From contig CAJTMU010000020.1 of assembly GCA_910577365.1 (NCBI GenBank), positions 1-37,955 on the forward strand: DNA of 37,955 bases. The letters run 5' to 3'. Of this stretch, positions 1-7,001 are shown piece after piece; position 1 is the first letter of the stretch, and each line of letters opens with the position of its first letter. The translations under genes were made by a program, and so were the position numbers. A model generated the notes under the pieces. That model made no database searches. It was not told the origin of the DNA and saw nothing but the letters and a program-made list of their open reading frames with translations. Source of the stretch: an uncultured Oscillospiraceae bacterium (GTDB taxonomy: Bacteria > Bacillota > Clostridia > Oscillospirales > Ruminococcaceae).

Positions 1-420
1 GATTATCCCGATGTCTCAGAGGAGATTTATATCGAAACTGTGCCGAAAACCTCTTTATCCGAGGCTATGCCTATCGAAAGCGATTATCCTCAGACCTTGC
101 CTGAGCCAAAAAGTGAAACCGCGGACAGCGCCCCTGCTACCGAGCCGCAGCAGACTGAGGCGAATATTCAGTCATCATCAACGTCCGCTTCCGACGCTTC
201 CGTCACGACTTCCGCAAATTCGGAATCCTCGCTTATAAATATAAACACCGCCGGGTCGGAGCTGCTGCAGACCTTAAATGGTATCGGAGAGGTAAAGGCG
301 CAGGCTATTATAGATTACAGAAATGAAAACGGCGGTTTTTCTTCGGTGGACGAGCTGATAAATGTTAAGGGGATAGGCGTGAAAACTTTGGAGAAAATAC
401 GACCGTTTGTGACAATTTGA
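1..420 (+). CDS. ComEA-like helix-hairpin-helix DNA-binding protein (5' end missing)
   Basis: The reading frame is open from base 1, so the start lies outside the window; 139 residues are visible. The first ~80 residues are a low-complexity Ser/Thr/Glu/Pro-rich linker. The last ~60 residues hold two helix-hairpin-helix motifs: ININTAGSELLQTLNGIGEV followed by an AQAIIDYR helix, and then a second hairpin around LINVKGIGVKTLEKIRPF. This is the canonical C-terminal layout of ComEA, the membrane-anchored DNA receptor for uptake in Firmicutes. The N-terminal membrane anchor expected for ComEA cannot be seen here. The frame ends in TGA at 418-420. A repeat element and then a terminator (634-663) follow, so this is probably the last gene of its transcript. 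Other small HhH proteins are possible, but the acidic linker plus HhH pair favours the ComEA type. Confidence 0.85.
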   Translation, partial: DYPDVSEEIYIETVPKTSLSEAMPIESDYPQTLPEPKSETADSAPATEPQQTEANIQSSSTSASDASVTTSANSESSLININTAGSELLQTLNGIGEVKAQAIIDYRNENGGFSSVDELINVKGIGVKTLEKIRPFVTI

Positions 421-440
421 ATGCGTGATTTAATCGTCCA

Positions 441-616
441 TCGCTTGTAGAAAAAGCTTATATGACACGCAACGTCGTCTCATGAAATTTCAAAAAGCGT
501 CAGAATTTGCGATGCAAATTCTGACCGGTTTCCGCAACCGCGCGTAGTGAGCGAAGCGAACGGAGCGTGTTTGCGGAAATTTTGAAATTTTTTTAATAAT
601 CCCCCTTAGGTCAACC
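441..616 (+). repeat. Branched palindromic intergenic element, copy B1
   Basis: Outer arms AAATTTCAA (485-493) and TTGAAATTT (582-590) are complementary and enclose two hairpins. Hairpin 1 is TCAGAATTT (500-508) with AAATTCTGA (516-524). Hairpin 2 is TTTCCGCAA (529-537) with TTGCGGAAA (571-579). The head (from about 441, CTTGTAGAAAAAG) matches the head of the copy at 24461. The tail, TTTAATAAT followed by TTAGGTCAACC, matches the tails of the copies at 24461 and 4240. It is the only content of the first part of the 473-bp gap after the ComEA-like gene; a terminator and a weak promoter follow. Confidence 0.75.
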
Positions 617-633
617 TCTATATACAGGCTGAT

Positions 634-663
634 GCACGATTTATAATCGTGCGTTTTGTTTTT
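634..663 (+). terminator. Intrinsic terminator after the ComEA-like gene and repeat B1
   Basis: GCACGAT (634-640), a 5-nt loop TTATA, then ATCGTGC (646-652), followed by the T-rich run GTTTTGTTTTT (653-663). The stem is perfect. Because the repeat element lies between the gene and this terminator, the element is probably transcribed as part of the 3' end. Confidence 0.8.
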
Positions 664-713
664 ACACACAAATAAATTATTTAAAAAGATTTTTTCCTCT
701 ATTCCCCTTGCAT

Positions 714-741
714 TTTTCATTGTAATGTGTTAAAATATAAT
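714..741 (+). promoter_or_regulatory. Weak candidate promoter for malic enzyme
   Basis: TATAAT at 736-741 is a perfect -10. The best -35 is TTTTCA (714-719) at 16 nt spacing, which matches the consensus at only four positions. A transcript from here would have a leader of about 145 nt. I see no clear secondary structure in 745-880. Confidence 0.45.
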
Positions 742-893
742 TTGGGCAAACAATGGCGGCGGATTTTGTGTCCGCGTTTATCGAGAAGTTCTCCAAGAGA
801 TTCGCGGTTTTAAATTACAGTAAAAGCTGCTGCCGATTTAATAAACAAAAAGCGTTTTAAGCTAATTGCGGATAAACGCAGAAGAGGTTATAA

Positions 894-2057
894 ATGGACA
901 TCAAGGAAGAGGCTCTTAAAAAGCATTATGAGTGGCAAGGCAAGCTGGAGGTGGTTTCACGCGCGAAAATCGAAACCAAAGAGGATTTGTCGCTGGCGTA
1001 CACACCGGGAGTAGCGCAGCCTTGTCTTGAAATAGCGGAAAATCCTGAGCTATCTTATAAGCTTACAAGGCGGGGAAATCTTGTCGCGGTAATAACGGAC
1101 GGCACGGCGGTGCTGGGGCTGGGCGATATTGGCGGATTGGCGGGTATGCCTGTTATGGAGGGCAAATGCTGCCTGTTTAAGGAGTTTGGCGGGGTGGATG
1201 CTATCCCGCTTTGCGTAAAAAGCAAGGACCCCGACGAAATAGTGCGCACTATTGAGCTTATCTCTGACAGCTTTGGCGGGATAAATCTTGAGGATATTTC
1301 TGCGCCGCGCTGCTTTGAGATAGAGGCGCGGCTCAAGGAGAGGCTGGATATTCCGGTATTTCATGACGATCAGCACGGAACGGCTATCGTGGTAGGCGCA
1401 GCAATGCTCAACGCGGTAAAGCTTGCGGGTAAAAAGCTCCCCGAAATTACGGTCGTGATAAACGGCGCAGGCTCGGCTGGAATAGCTATCGGAAAATTTT
1501 TGCTTAAGCTTGGCGTGGGTAACCTGATAATGGTTGATATCGGTGGAATAATTAATCGCGACGAAGCGTATGATAATCCCGCACACGCTGAAATATCACA
1601 AATAACCAACAAGGATAATGTAAAAGGCACATTGGCGGACGCCATGAAAGGTGCGGACGCTTTTGTGGGAGTTTCAAAACCAAATCTTGTAACTCCCGAT
1701 ATGGTCGGATCTATGGCAGAAAAGCCTATATTGTTCCCAATGGCTAACCCAAATCCCGAAATAACCTACGAATTGGCGAAGGAATCCGGCGCGTTTGTAG
1801 TGGGTACGGGCAGAAGCGATTATCCAAATCAGATAAATAACGTTGTGGTATTCCCGGGTGTTTTCAAGGGAGCGCTGAGCGTCCGTGCAAGGCAGATTAC
1901 CGAAGAAATGAAGCTGGCAGCGGCAAGGGCTATCGCGGCGCTTGTTACTGAGGATAAGCTTTCGCAGGATTATATCATACCCAGCGCACTGGATAAATCG
2001 GTTGCTGAGTCGGTGGCAAAGGCGGTCGCGGAGCAGTGGAAGAAGGACAACGGATAA
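894..2057 (+). CDS. NAD(P)-dependent malic enzyme, short bacterial type
   Basis: A 387-residue protein that oxidatively decarboxylates malate to pyruvate and CO2, using NAD(P) and a divalent metal, in the cytoplasm. The length fits the short (~390-residue) bacterial type that lacks the phosphotransacetylase-like tail of E. coli MaeB. Visible marks are the N-terminal LAYTPGVAQPC segment, GDIGGLAGMPVMEGK, the metal-binding FHDDQHGTAIV (residues ~158-168), and the Rossmann motif INGAGSAGIAIGKFL (~190). PMANPNPEI and the later GRSDYPNQINN are also family signatures. The ATG at 894 follows AGAAGAGG at good spacing. The downstream TSCPD gene is 165 bp away with its own ribosome site, so an operon link is uncertain. 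Cofactor preference cannot be told by eye. Confidence 0.93.
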   Translation: MDIKEEALKKHYEWQGKLEVVSRAKIETKEDLSLAYTPGVAQPCLEIAENPELSYKLTRRGNLVAVITDGTAVLGLGDIGGLAGMPVMEGKCCLFKEFGGVDAIPLCVKSKDPDEIVRTIELISDSFGGINLEDISAPRCFEIEARLKERLDIPVFHDDQHGTAIVVGAAMLNAVKLAGKKLPEITVVINGAGSAGIAIGKFLLKLGVGNLIMVDIGGIINRDEAYDNPAHAEISQITNKDNVKGTLADAMKGADAFVGVSKPNLVTPDMVGSMAEKPILFPMANPNPEITYELAKESGAFVVGTGRSDYPNQINNVVVFPGVFKGALSVRARQITEEMKLAAARAIAALVTEDKLSQDYIIPSALDKSVAESVAKAVAEQWKKDNG

Positions 2058-2222
2058 CGGTGCGGTCTATGGTTCTGCGTAAAGGCGGGATAAATGTTTG
2101 GAACATATTATGCGGCATTTTGCGCAAACTTAACGAGGTGCTGCATTTTTGGCAAGGTAAACGGATTTTTATGCGAAACATAAAATGGACGGATTAAAAA
2201 TGTTTTAGAATAAGGAGAAAAT

Positions 2223-2480
2223 ATGAAATATGAATTTAATCCGCGGGGCGTATGCTCCCGCAAGATGACACTTGAGATTGAGGACGGAATAATCAGGGAC
2301 TTGAAGGTGGAAGGCGGCTGCAGCGGCAACTTGCAGGGTATTTCCGCGCTGGTAAAGGGAATGAGTGTGGAGGAGGTTATCGGAAAGCTTTCGGGAATCC
2401 GATGCGGCTCAAAGCCCACGTCCTGCCCTGCACAGCTTGCGGAGGGTTTGGCGAAATTAAAAGCGGACGATGCCGGCTGA
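2223..2480 (+). CDS. Small TSCPD-domain protein (TIGR03905-like)
   Basis: An 85-residue protein made almost entirely of one TSCPD domain. It has the pattern MKYEFNPRGVCSRKM, a central VEGGCSGNLQGI segment, and RCGSKPTSCPAQLAEGL near the C-terminus (the family signature T-S-C-P-x-Q-L-A). Four cysteines are well placed for metal or Fe-S binding, though this is inference. The TSCPD domain is also found at the C-terminus of some vitamin B12-dependent ribonucleotide reductases; the stand-alone form has no firmly established role. The start is set by AAGGAG just upstream of ATG 2223. metF begins 55 bp downstream, so the two may be co-transcribed. Confidence 0.85.
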   Translation: MKYEFNPRGVCSRKMTLEIEDGIIRDLKVEGGCSGNLQGISALVKGMSVEEVIGKLSGIRCGSKPTSCPAQLAEGLAKLKADDAG

Positions 2481-2507
2481 ACGCCCTGCTAAAAACATAA
2501 TAGATAT

Positions 2508-2538
2508 AAGGAGTGCGGTGCGACCGCTGTAAATCATG
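2508..2538 (+). promoter_or_regulatory. metF translation initiation region with hairpin between SD and start codon
   Basis: AAGGAG (2508-2513) is the only good Shine-Dalgarno sequence for metF, but it lies about 22 nt from ATG 2536, which is too far for normal use. Between them sits a small perfect hairpin: GCGGT (2515-2519), loop GCG, ACCGC (2523-2527). Folding the hairpin would bring the effective spacing to about 9 nt. The structure is seen directly; the functional reading is inference. Confidence 0.5.
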
Positions 2539-3423
2539 AAAATATCGTCACTTTTCAAACAGGGCAGACCTGTGTTTTCCTTTGAGATTTTCCCGCCGAA
2601 AAAAAATGGGTCGATAGAAGCGGTATATAAAACGCTGGACGAGCTGACGGGTCTTAAGCCGGATTTTATCAGCGTAACATATAACGCGGGAGGAGCGTCC
2701 TCCGCGGGAGGAGGCTGCCCTGAGGGCTGCTCGACAAGGGAGATAGTCTGCATAATCAAGGAAAAGTATCATACGGAATCTATTGCGCACCTTACCTGTG
2801 TAAATTCCACGCGTGAGGATATAGACAGTATAATTGGGGAATTTGAACAGTACGGCGTGGAGAATGTTCTGGCACTGCGCGGGGATATCAACCCCGATAT
2901 TCCGCCGAAAGATGATTTTCGTCACGCAAGCGAGCTTATTTCATATATGAAGCAGAGGAGCGGTTTGAGCTTTTCCGGCGCTTGTTATCCCGAGGGTCAC
3001 ACAGAGGCGGACAGCCTTGAGGAGGATATCGAAAATTTGAAAAAGAAGGTGGATGCCGGAGCGGAACACCTGATGAGTCAGTTGTTTTTTGATAACGGTC
3101 ACTTTTATGAGTTTCTGGACAAGGCAAGAGCGGCGGGAATAAACGTTCCTATTGAGGCGGGTATTATGCCCTGCGTCAACGCAAATCAGATACAGCGTAT
3201 GGTGACGATGTGCGGAGCGAGTTTGCCTACCAAATTCACAAAAATGATGGCAAGATTTGAACACAGTCCCGAAGCCATGCGAGACGCGGGCGTCGCCTAC
3301 GCGATAGATCAGATAATAGACCTTGCGGCGAACGGCGTGGACGGTATTCACCTCTACACCATGAATAATCCGTATGTGGCTAAAAAAATCAGTAAAAGCG
3401 TTGAGAGCGTTTTATTGGGTTAG
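2536..3423 (+). CDS. metF: 5,10-methylenetetrahydrofolate reductase MetF
   Basis: A 295-residue flavoprotein with the expected length of bacterial MetF, which reduces 5,10-methylene-THF to 5-methyl-THF, the methyl donor for methionine synthase. The N-terminus carries FSFEIFPPKKNGS. Next comes DFISVTYNAGG, then HLTCVNSTREDID and NVLALRGDINPD, the substrate/FAD barrel strands. AGAEHLMSQLFFDN and EAGIMPCVNANQIQRM follow, and the C-terminus GVDGIHLYTMNNP closes the barrel as in the family. The start is fixed by the N-terminal homology pattern; its ribosome site is unusually distant (see 2508-2538). The next gene starts 20 bp downstream and encodes a methionine synthase reactivation domain, so both act in the cobalamin-dependent methionine cycle. 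MetH itself is not in the window. Confidence 0.95.
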   Translation: MKISSLFKQGRPVFSFEIFPPKKNGSIEAVYKTLDELTGLKPDFISVTYNAGGASSAGGGCPEGCSTREIVCIIKEKYHTESIAHLTCVNSTREDIDSIIGEFEQYGVENVLALRGDINPDIPPKDDFRHASELISYMKQRSGLSFSGACYPEGHTEADSLEEDIENLKKKVDAGAEHLMSQLFFDNGHFYEFLDKARAAGINVPIEAGIMPCVNANQIQRMVTMCGASLPTKFTKMMARFEHSPEAMRDAGVAYAIDQIIDLAANGVDGIHLYTMNNPYVAKKISKSVESVLLG

Positions 3424-3443
3424 TAGATTAAAGTAGGTAAAAC

Positions 3444-4115
3444 ATGATCAGTCAGATTACGGCAATAAACCGTTCCGAGGCGCTGAGATATATGGGATAT
3501 AACGGCGAGCCGGACGAACGGATATCCGCTCAGATAGGGGAGTGTGAAAAGGCGCTGCTTAAAGAGGCGCGGCCTCAGTTTGTGTGGAGGATATTTGAGC
3601 TAACGAGGGTAGAGAATATCCTGACCTTGAACGGGTGTGATTTCACTCTTGATGGAAAGGATATTGCGGATCATCTTCGCGGCTGCGATAAAGCTGCGAT
3701 TATCTGCGCTACTCTTTCCGCTGATATGGATAGGTTTCAGCGGCGGCTGGACGTTAGCGATTCCATGAAAGCGCTTGTTACCGATGCGCTGGCGAACGCA
3801 CTGATAGAACAGGTGGTCGAAGAGGCACGCAGGGATATACTGGCAAATATGTCAGGATACACCACTACTTTTTGCTACGGCGCAGGCTACGGGGATTTCC
3901 CGATTGAAACCGCTCAGCAGCTTATAGCCGCCGTGGACGCGGTAAGGAAAATCGGTGTGTGCAGTACGGCGACAAATATGCTTACTCCGCAGAAAACCAT
4001 AGTGGGGATAGTTGGATTGTCACGCGGTGAGCTGGAGATAAAGCGCAAAAGCTGCGAAGACTGTACAATGAGGCATACTTGTAAATTCAGGGAATATGGT
4101 GTAAGATGTAATTAA
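3444..4115 (+). CDS. Stand-alone vitamin B12-dependent methionine synthase activation domain protein
   Basis: A 223-residue protein resembling the C-terminal reactivation (SAM-binding) module of MetH. In E. coli this domain remethylates oxidised cobalamin using SAM and flavodoxin. In many Clostridia it is a separate gene, usually beside metF, paired with a shortened MetH. Visible support is the internal EARRDILANMSGYTTTFCYGAGYGDFPIE stretch (cited as key residues around the R-x-x-x-GYG-D-F-P motif), then MLTPQKTIVGIVGLSRGE. A Cys-rich end (CEDCTMRHTCKFR) recalls the C-terminal cysteines common in the split form. It follows metF by 20 bp with a modest ribosome site (AGTAGGT) and ends just before a strong terminator, making it the last gene of the metF unit. 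Confidence 0.85.
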   Translation: MISQITAINRSEALRYMGYNGEPDERISAQIGECEKALLKEARPQFVWRIFELTRVENILTLNGCDFTLDGKDIADHLRGCDKAAIICATLSADMDRFQRRLDVSDSMKALVTDALANALIEQVVEEARRDILANMSGYTTTFCYGAGYGDFPIETAQQLIAAVDAVRKIGVCSTATNMLTPQKTIVGIVGLSRGELEIKRKSCEDCTMRHTCKFREYGVRCN

Positions 4116-4118
4116 AAG

Positions 4119-4156
4119 CGGCGCGGCAGAGTATATTCTGCCACGCCGTTTTTATT
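4119..4156 (+). terminator. Intrinsic terminator of the metF operon
   Basis: A GC-rich stem begins at about 4120 (GGCG, CGGCAGA) and pairs with TCTGCC-ACGCC up to about 4148. It is followed by a run of T residues (GTTTTTATTTTA). It lies 4 bp after the stop of the activation-domain gene. Confidence 0.85.
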
Positions 4157-4239
4157 TTATGGTAATATATTAATGGGAAAAATAATAATTTATGCTATTT
4201 TAGATAAGTTGACAAAAAGCAGAAATGCTTTTAAGAAAT

Positions 4240-4440
4240 GATGACCTAAGGCAAATTATTTAAAAGAATTTCCCGCACCGCTGCAAACTACGCTGAGTTT
4301 TGTACAAAACTCAGCGTAGTTTGCGCTATCCCGCCGTAAAAGCTCCGCCCGCTTTGCGGGCTGCGCTTTCACAGCGGATTGCGGGAAATTCATGCGTGGG
4401 CGATCACTTTAATTCTGCCTTCAGTGCCTTTGACTGCTTA
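4240..4440 (-). repeat. Branched palindromic intergenic element, copy A1 (reverse orientation)
   Basis: Outer arms GAATTTCCCGCA (4266-4277) and TGCGGGAAATTC (4380-4391) are perfectly complementary. Read on the minus strand, the order matches copy A3 at 21582. It has a head with TAAGCAGT, ACTGAA and CGCCCACGCAT; hairpin 1 around GCCCGC/GCGGGC; the junction GGATAGCG; hairpin 2; the closing arm; then a tail TTTAAATAAT and TTAGGTCA. Hairpin 2 is a 42-nt perfect palindrome at 4283-4324 (21-bp arms, no loop). The minus-strand tail is followed by another short hairpin with a T run (about 4210-4232), like the terminator after copy B1. The element fills much of the 595-bp gap between two + strand operons. 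Confidence 0.75.
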
Positions 4441-4710
4441 ATTTTTTAGTGATTCATGGCAGTACAGCACTTTTAACACATATTATTATTTTTATAAGTA
4501 TTAGTGCTGTAAGGTCAAGCAAACTCCTTTTATCACGCAAAGCCTATCCTTCGCATATATTATCGGTAGGCAGTGCGTAAGCCGCCGACACGGCAGGTTT
4601 TTGTCAGGCTTGGATATTGCCTATGCTGATTTAATCTATATCGCGCCACGTGCGCGGTATTGCCAAAAACTCGAAAGGAGATTGCTCTTTGATGTGAGCA
4701 TAACAGCGAT
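4441..4710 (+). other. Gap upstream of the DUF3343 gene: inverted repeat and distant ribosome site
   Basis: This is the remainder of the gap. ACAGCACT (4464-4471) pairs with AGTGCTGT (4503-4510) across an AT-rich loop. A short GCCG/CGGC hairpin lies near 4581-4595. AAGGAG occurs at 4675-4680, 30 nt before the DUF3343 ATG, and is properly spaced instead for ATG-TGA at 4692-4697. I compared the stretch with riboswitch consensus features I know (cobalamin, SAM, THF, Moco) and saw no convincing match. No convincing promoter was found. Confidence 0.4.
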
Positions 4711-4929
4711 ATGAACAATTTAATTATAGATATGAAATCTCTTACACAGGCGGAAAAGGCGCGGGCGTTTCTGATGAAGAAAAACATACCCTGTGTGGTG
4801 GAGCGCAGCTTTGGGAACTCAAGCTCGGGCTGCGGATTTGTGCTGCGTATCCTCGGCGGCGCGGAGGTAAGCAGGGGAGAGGTTTGCACCCTGCTTAAAA
4901 TGGTAGGGGTAAACTGTGATATATCTTGA
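4711..4929 (+). CDS. DUF3343 (putative Se/S carrier-like) protein
   Basis: A 72-residue protein of the DUF3343 type: a small ferredoxin-fold-like domain with the N-terminal pattern MNNLIIDMKSLTQAEKA, then a LMKKNIPCVVE strand, SSSGCGFVLRI, and a C-terminal LLKMVGVNCDI strand. The Cys in SSSGCGF is the conserved family cysteine and a possible sulfur/selenium carrier; a second Cys is at NCDI. Family members are annotated as putative Se/S carriers because they occur beside cysteine desulfurase/selenocysteine lyase-type genes, as here. The stop overlaps the downstream gene by 14 bp, so translation is likely coupled. A stop codon at 4690-4692 closes the frame just upstream, so ATG 4711 is the only standard start, yet it has no good adjacent Shine-Dalgarno. 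Confidence 0.75.
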   Translation: MNNLIIDMKSLTQAEKARAFLMKKNIPCVVERSFGNSSSGCGFVLRILGGAEVSRGEVCTLLKMVGVNCDIS

Positions 4930-6112
4930 TAACGCGGCAACTACCTATCCTAAGCCGCCGCAGGTGTACAGAGCGTGGCAGAGGGCCATGGGCGCTTACG
5001 GAGCAAACCCCGGGCGTTCCGGTCATAAATTTTCCGTGGACAGCGCGGCGGCGGTGTTCGAGAGCAGAGCGAAATGCGCGGAGCTTTTCGGGGCTGAGCC
5101 GGAAAATACCGTTTTTACGCTGAACTGTACTCATGGGCTTAATATGGCAATAAAGGGCGTTGCGCGCAGAGGGGCACATTATGTTGTGAGCGATCTGGAG
5201 CACAACGCGGTCATTCGTCCTGTACACGCGGCGGCGGAGCAGTATGGCGGCAGCTACACGATTTTTGAGACCTCCGATGACGAGGAAGAAACAGTGTGGA
5301 ATGCGGAGCGCGCTATGCGTCCCGATACAGTGGCGCTGGTGTGCACGGCGGCAAGTAACGTCATAGGTCTGCGAACCCCGATAAAAGAGCTTGCAGCGCT
5401 TTGCAGACGAAAAGGAGTCCGCCATCCTCAAGGAATTTGCTTTATTGTGGACGCAGCGCAGGGCGCGGGAACGCTGCCCCTGAAAATGTCGGACGGTATA
5501 AATATTCTGTGCGCTGCGGGGCATAAGGGGCTGTACGGACCTATGGGTACGGGTCTTATGATAACGGACGGCAGTTTTCCTTTGAAAACCATAATTGAGG
5601 GCGGCACCGGAAGCGCTTCGGAAAGCCTTGTTCAGCCTGAGTTCACACCCGACCGCTTTGAGAGCGGAACTATAAACACTGCGGGGGTGATAGCGCTTGG
5701 AGCGGGAGTGGACTTTATAATGCGCCGCGACCGCAGACAACCCGGGGGTGCAACGGGAATAGATGGCATTTTGTCGCATGAGCTGGCTTTGTGCAGAAGA
5801 TTCTGTTCTGGAGTAAGAGATATGAGCGGAGTGACTCTCTACAATGATATAACTTCAGCGAATGAGGGTCACTACGTGCCCGTGGTGTCCTTTAATATTG
5901 AGGGAATGTCTTCGGTGCAGGCCGCTGCTTTTTTGAGCGATAAGGGGATATATATGCGCGGAGGGCTGCACTGTGCGCCGCTTGCCCATAAGAAAATAGG
6001 CACACTGGACGGCGGAACGGTAAGGTTTTCACCCTCGGTGTTCACTACCGCGGGCGAAGTAGACGCGGTGATAAGAACACTTGCGGGAATAAAACAGCAA
6101 AAAACGGGGTAA
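4916..6112 (+). CDS. Cysteine desulfurase/selenocysteine lyase-like PLP enzyme (class V aminotransferase fold)
   Basis: A 398-residue PLP enzyme of the NifS/SufS superfamily. The N-terminus IYLDNAATTYPKPPQV is the family hallmark. TLNCTHGLNMAIKG marks the cofactor phosphate region. VDAAQGAGTLPL has the PLP-binding Asp, and AAGHKGLYGPMGTG has the Schiff-base Lys at about residue 204. The catalytic Cys is present at about residue 353 (MRGGLHCAPLAH). The segment EGGTGSAS places it in the EGG-motif subgroup (TIGR01977-like) rather than classical IscS. The start is GTG 4916, with AGGGGT just upstream, inside the preceding DUF3343 gene; this suggests that the desulfurase hands S or Se to the DUF3343 protein. 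The stop is followed by a new promoter at 6144, so this is a two-gene unit. Substrate (Cys or Sec) cannot be decided from sequence. Confidence 0.85.
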   Translation: MIYLDNAATTYPKPPQVYRAWQRAMGAYGANPGRSGHKFSVDSAAAVFESRAKCAELFGAEPENTVFTLNCTHGLNMAIKGVARRGAHYVVSDLEHNAVIRPVHAAAEQYGGSYTIFETSDDEEETVWNAERAMRPDTVALVCTAASNVIGLRTPIKELAALCRRKGVRHPQGICFIVDAAQGAGTLPLKMSDGINILCAAGHKGLYGPMGTGLMITDGSFPLKTIIEGGTGSASESLVQPEFTPDRFESGTINTAGVIALGAGVDFIMRRDRRQPGGATGIDGILSHELALCRRFCSGVRDMSGVTLYNDITSANEGHYVPVVSFNIEGMSSVQAAAFLSDKGIYMRGGLHCAPLAHKKIGTLDGGTVRFSPSVFTTAGEVDAVIRTLAGIKQQKTG

Positions 6113-6143
6113 ATATTCCTGCTTCGGAAATCTTGTTTTCATA

Positions 6144-6172
6144 TTGACTTTACGGCGAATTTGTGATATTAT
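6144..6172 (+). promoter_or_regulatory. Sigma-A type promoter for the flavodoxin-like gene
   Basis: TTGACT (6144-6149), 17-nt spacer, TATTAT (6167-6172). The predicted transcript has a leader of about 110 nt before ATG 6291. Confidence 0.75.
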
Positions 6173-6290
6173 TAAATAAATAATTTCGGGGGAACGCCGA
6201 TACAACTGTTATCCCGCCCATATGTGGAATTTTCCGGCGCATATGCGTTTCGTTTTGGTTGGTTGTTCCTCTGCCGAAAGGAATAAAGCT

Positions 6291-6773
6291 ATGGACGCTA
6301 TTGTATATGAAAGCAATACAGGATTTACGGAGCGTTATGCGCGGCTGCTCTCTGAGAAGCTGGGCAAGCCCGCGTACACTTTGAAGGAATCTGCCGCAAG
6401 GCTTGAAAAAGGATCTGAGGTAATATATCTTGGTTGGGTCATGGCAAATCAGGTGTGTGGGCTGAAAAAAGCTGCGAGGCGATTGAACATAAAGGCAGCA
6501 GGCGCAGTGGGGCTGTTTCCGAATACTGAAGCTAACACTAATATCCTAATTGCCAAAAACAAGCCTGATTTTCCGTTGTTTTATCTGCGTGGCGGACTGG
6601 ATTATTCAAAGCTGAAAGGTATAAAGAAAAAACTTTTACTGATGATAAGGGACAATATGGTTCGCGAAAATAAACCCGAAAATTCGGAACTTGTTGAGGT
6701 TCTGACCAATGGAGCCGACTTCGTTACGGAGGAAAATCTTACTTCCTTGCTGGCATTTGCGCTTATGCTTTAA
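6291..6773 (+). CDS. Flavodoxin-like domain protein
   Basis: A 160-residue cytoplasmic protein with a flavodoxin fold. The N-terminal AIVYESNTGFTERYARLL matches the FMN phosphate-binding loop (T/S-x-T-G-x-T). EVIYLGWVMANQVCGL follows, then AAGAVGLFPN and FYLRGGLDYSKL; the last resembles the flavodoxin-like group that includes HemG-type proteins. The frame is open further upstream to an ATG at 6222, but GAAAGGA immediately before ATG 6291 and the start of homology at MDAIVYESNTG favour 6291. It has its own promoter and a strong bidirectional terminator, so it is probably monocistronic. A role as redox partner is inference; a flavodoxin is needed for MetH reactivation, but nothing ties this gene to that specifically. 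Confidence 0.75.
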   Translation: MDAIVYESNTGFTERYARLLSEKLGKPAYTLKESAARLEKGSEVIYLGWVMANQVCGLKKAARRLNIKAAGAVGLFPNTEANTNILIAKNKPDFPLFYLRGGLDYSKLKGIKKKLLLMIRDNMVRENKPENSELVEVLTNGADFVTEENLTSLLAFALML

Positions 6774-6815
6774 GATAAAATCGGGAACGAATTTCGTTCC
6801 CGATTTTATCGTTTC
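6774..6815. terminator. Bidirectional intrinsic terminator between convergent genes
   Basis: A perfect 17-bp inverted repeat: arms 6774-6790 and 6794-6810 separated by ATT. The arms begin GATAAAATCGGG and end CCCGATTTTATC. The AT-rich arm ends give U runs on either strand. It immediately follows the flavodoxin-like stop codon; the minus-strand operon ends about 190 bp further on. Confidence 0.85.
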
Positions 6816-7001
6816 ATATCCCACGTTAAAAAGCATTGAATGCAGCGGTGCGGCAGCGAAACCAGTTATACTTAAAATGACTTTTTCAGCATAACGCTAC
6901 CAATTGAAAACTTGTTTTCATATTATGCCCTTATAAAATTTTACGCTGTTTGGTATGATTTTGTTCTGATAACGGTTAGCCAGTCAAATTGCACATAATT
7001 T

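Noticed and set aside
490..720. 76-residue open frame on the minus strand
   Set aside because: It runs through repeat B1 and the terminator, has no ribosome site and low-complexity protein sense.
4441..4710. Possible riboswitch upstream of the DUF3343 gene
   Set aside because: Some hairpins are present, but no match to consensus features of cobalamin, SAM, THF or Moco riboswitches as I know them.
4895..5779. 294-residue minus-strand frame
   Set aside because: Antisense to the cysteine desulfurase-like gene, which has all catalytic motifs.
6222..6290. Upstream ATG extension of the flavodoxin-like protein
   Set aside because: No ribosome site at 6222, and flavodoxin homology begins at ATG 6291, which has GAAAGGA upstream.
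6132..6924. CTTGTTTTCATATT repeated at 6132-6145 and 6911-6924 around the flavodoxin-like gene
   Set aside because: Only 14 nt of AT-rich identity, part of it overlapping a promoter -35; no further similarity supports an insertion boundary.
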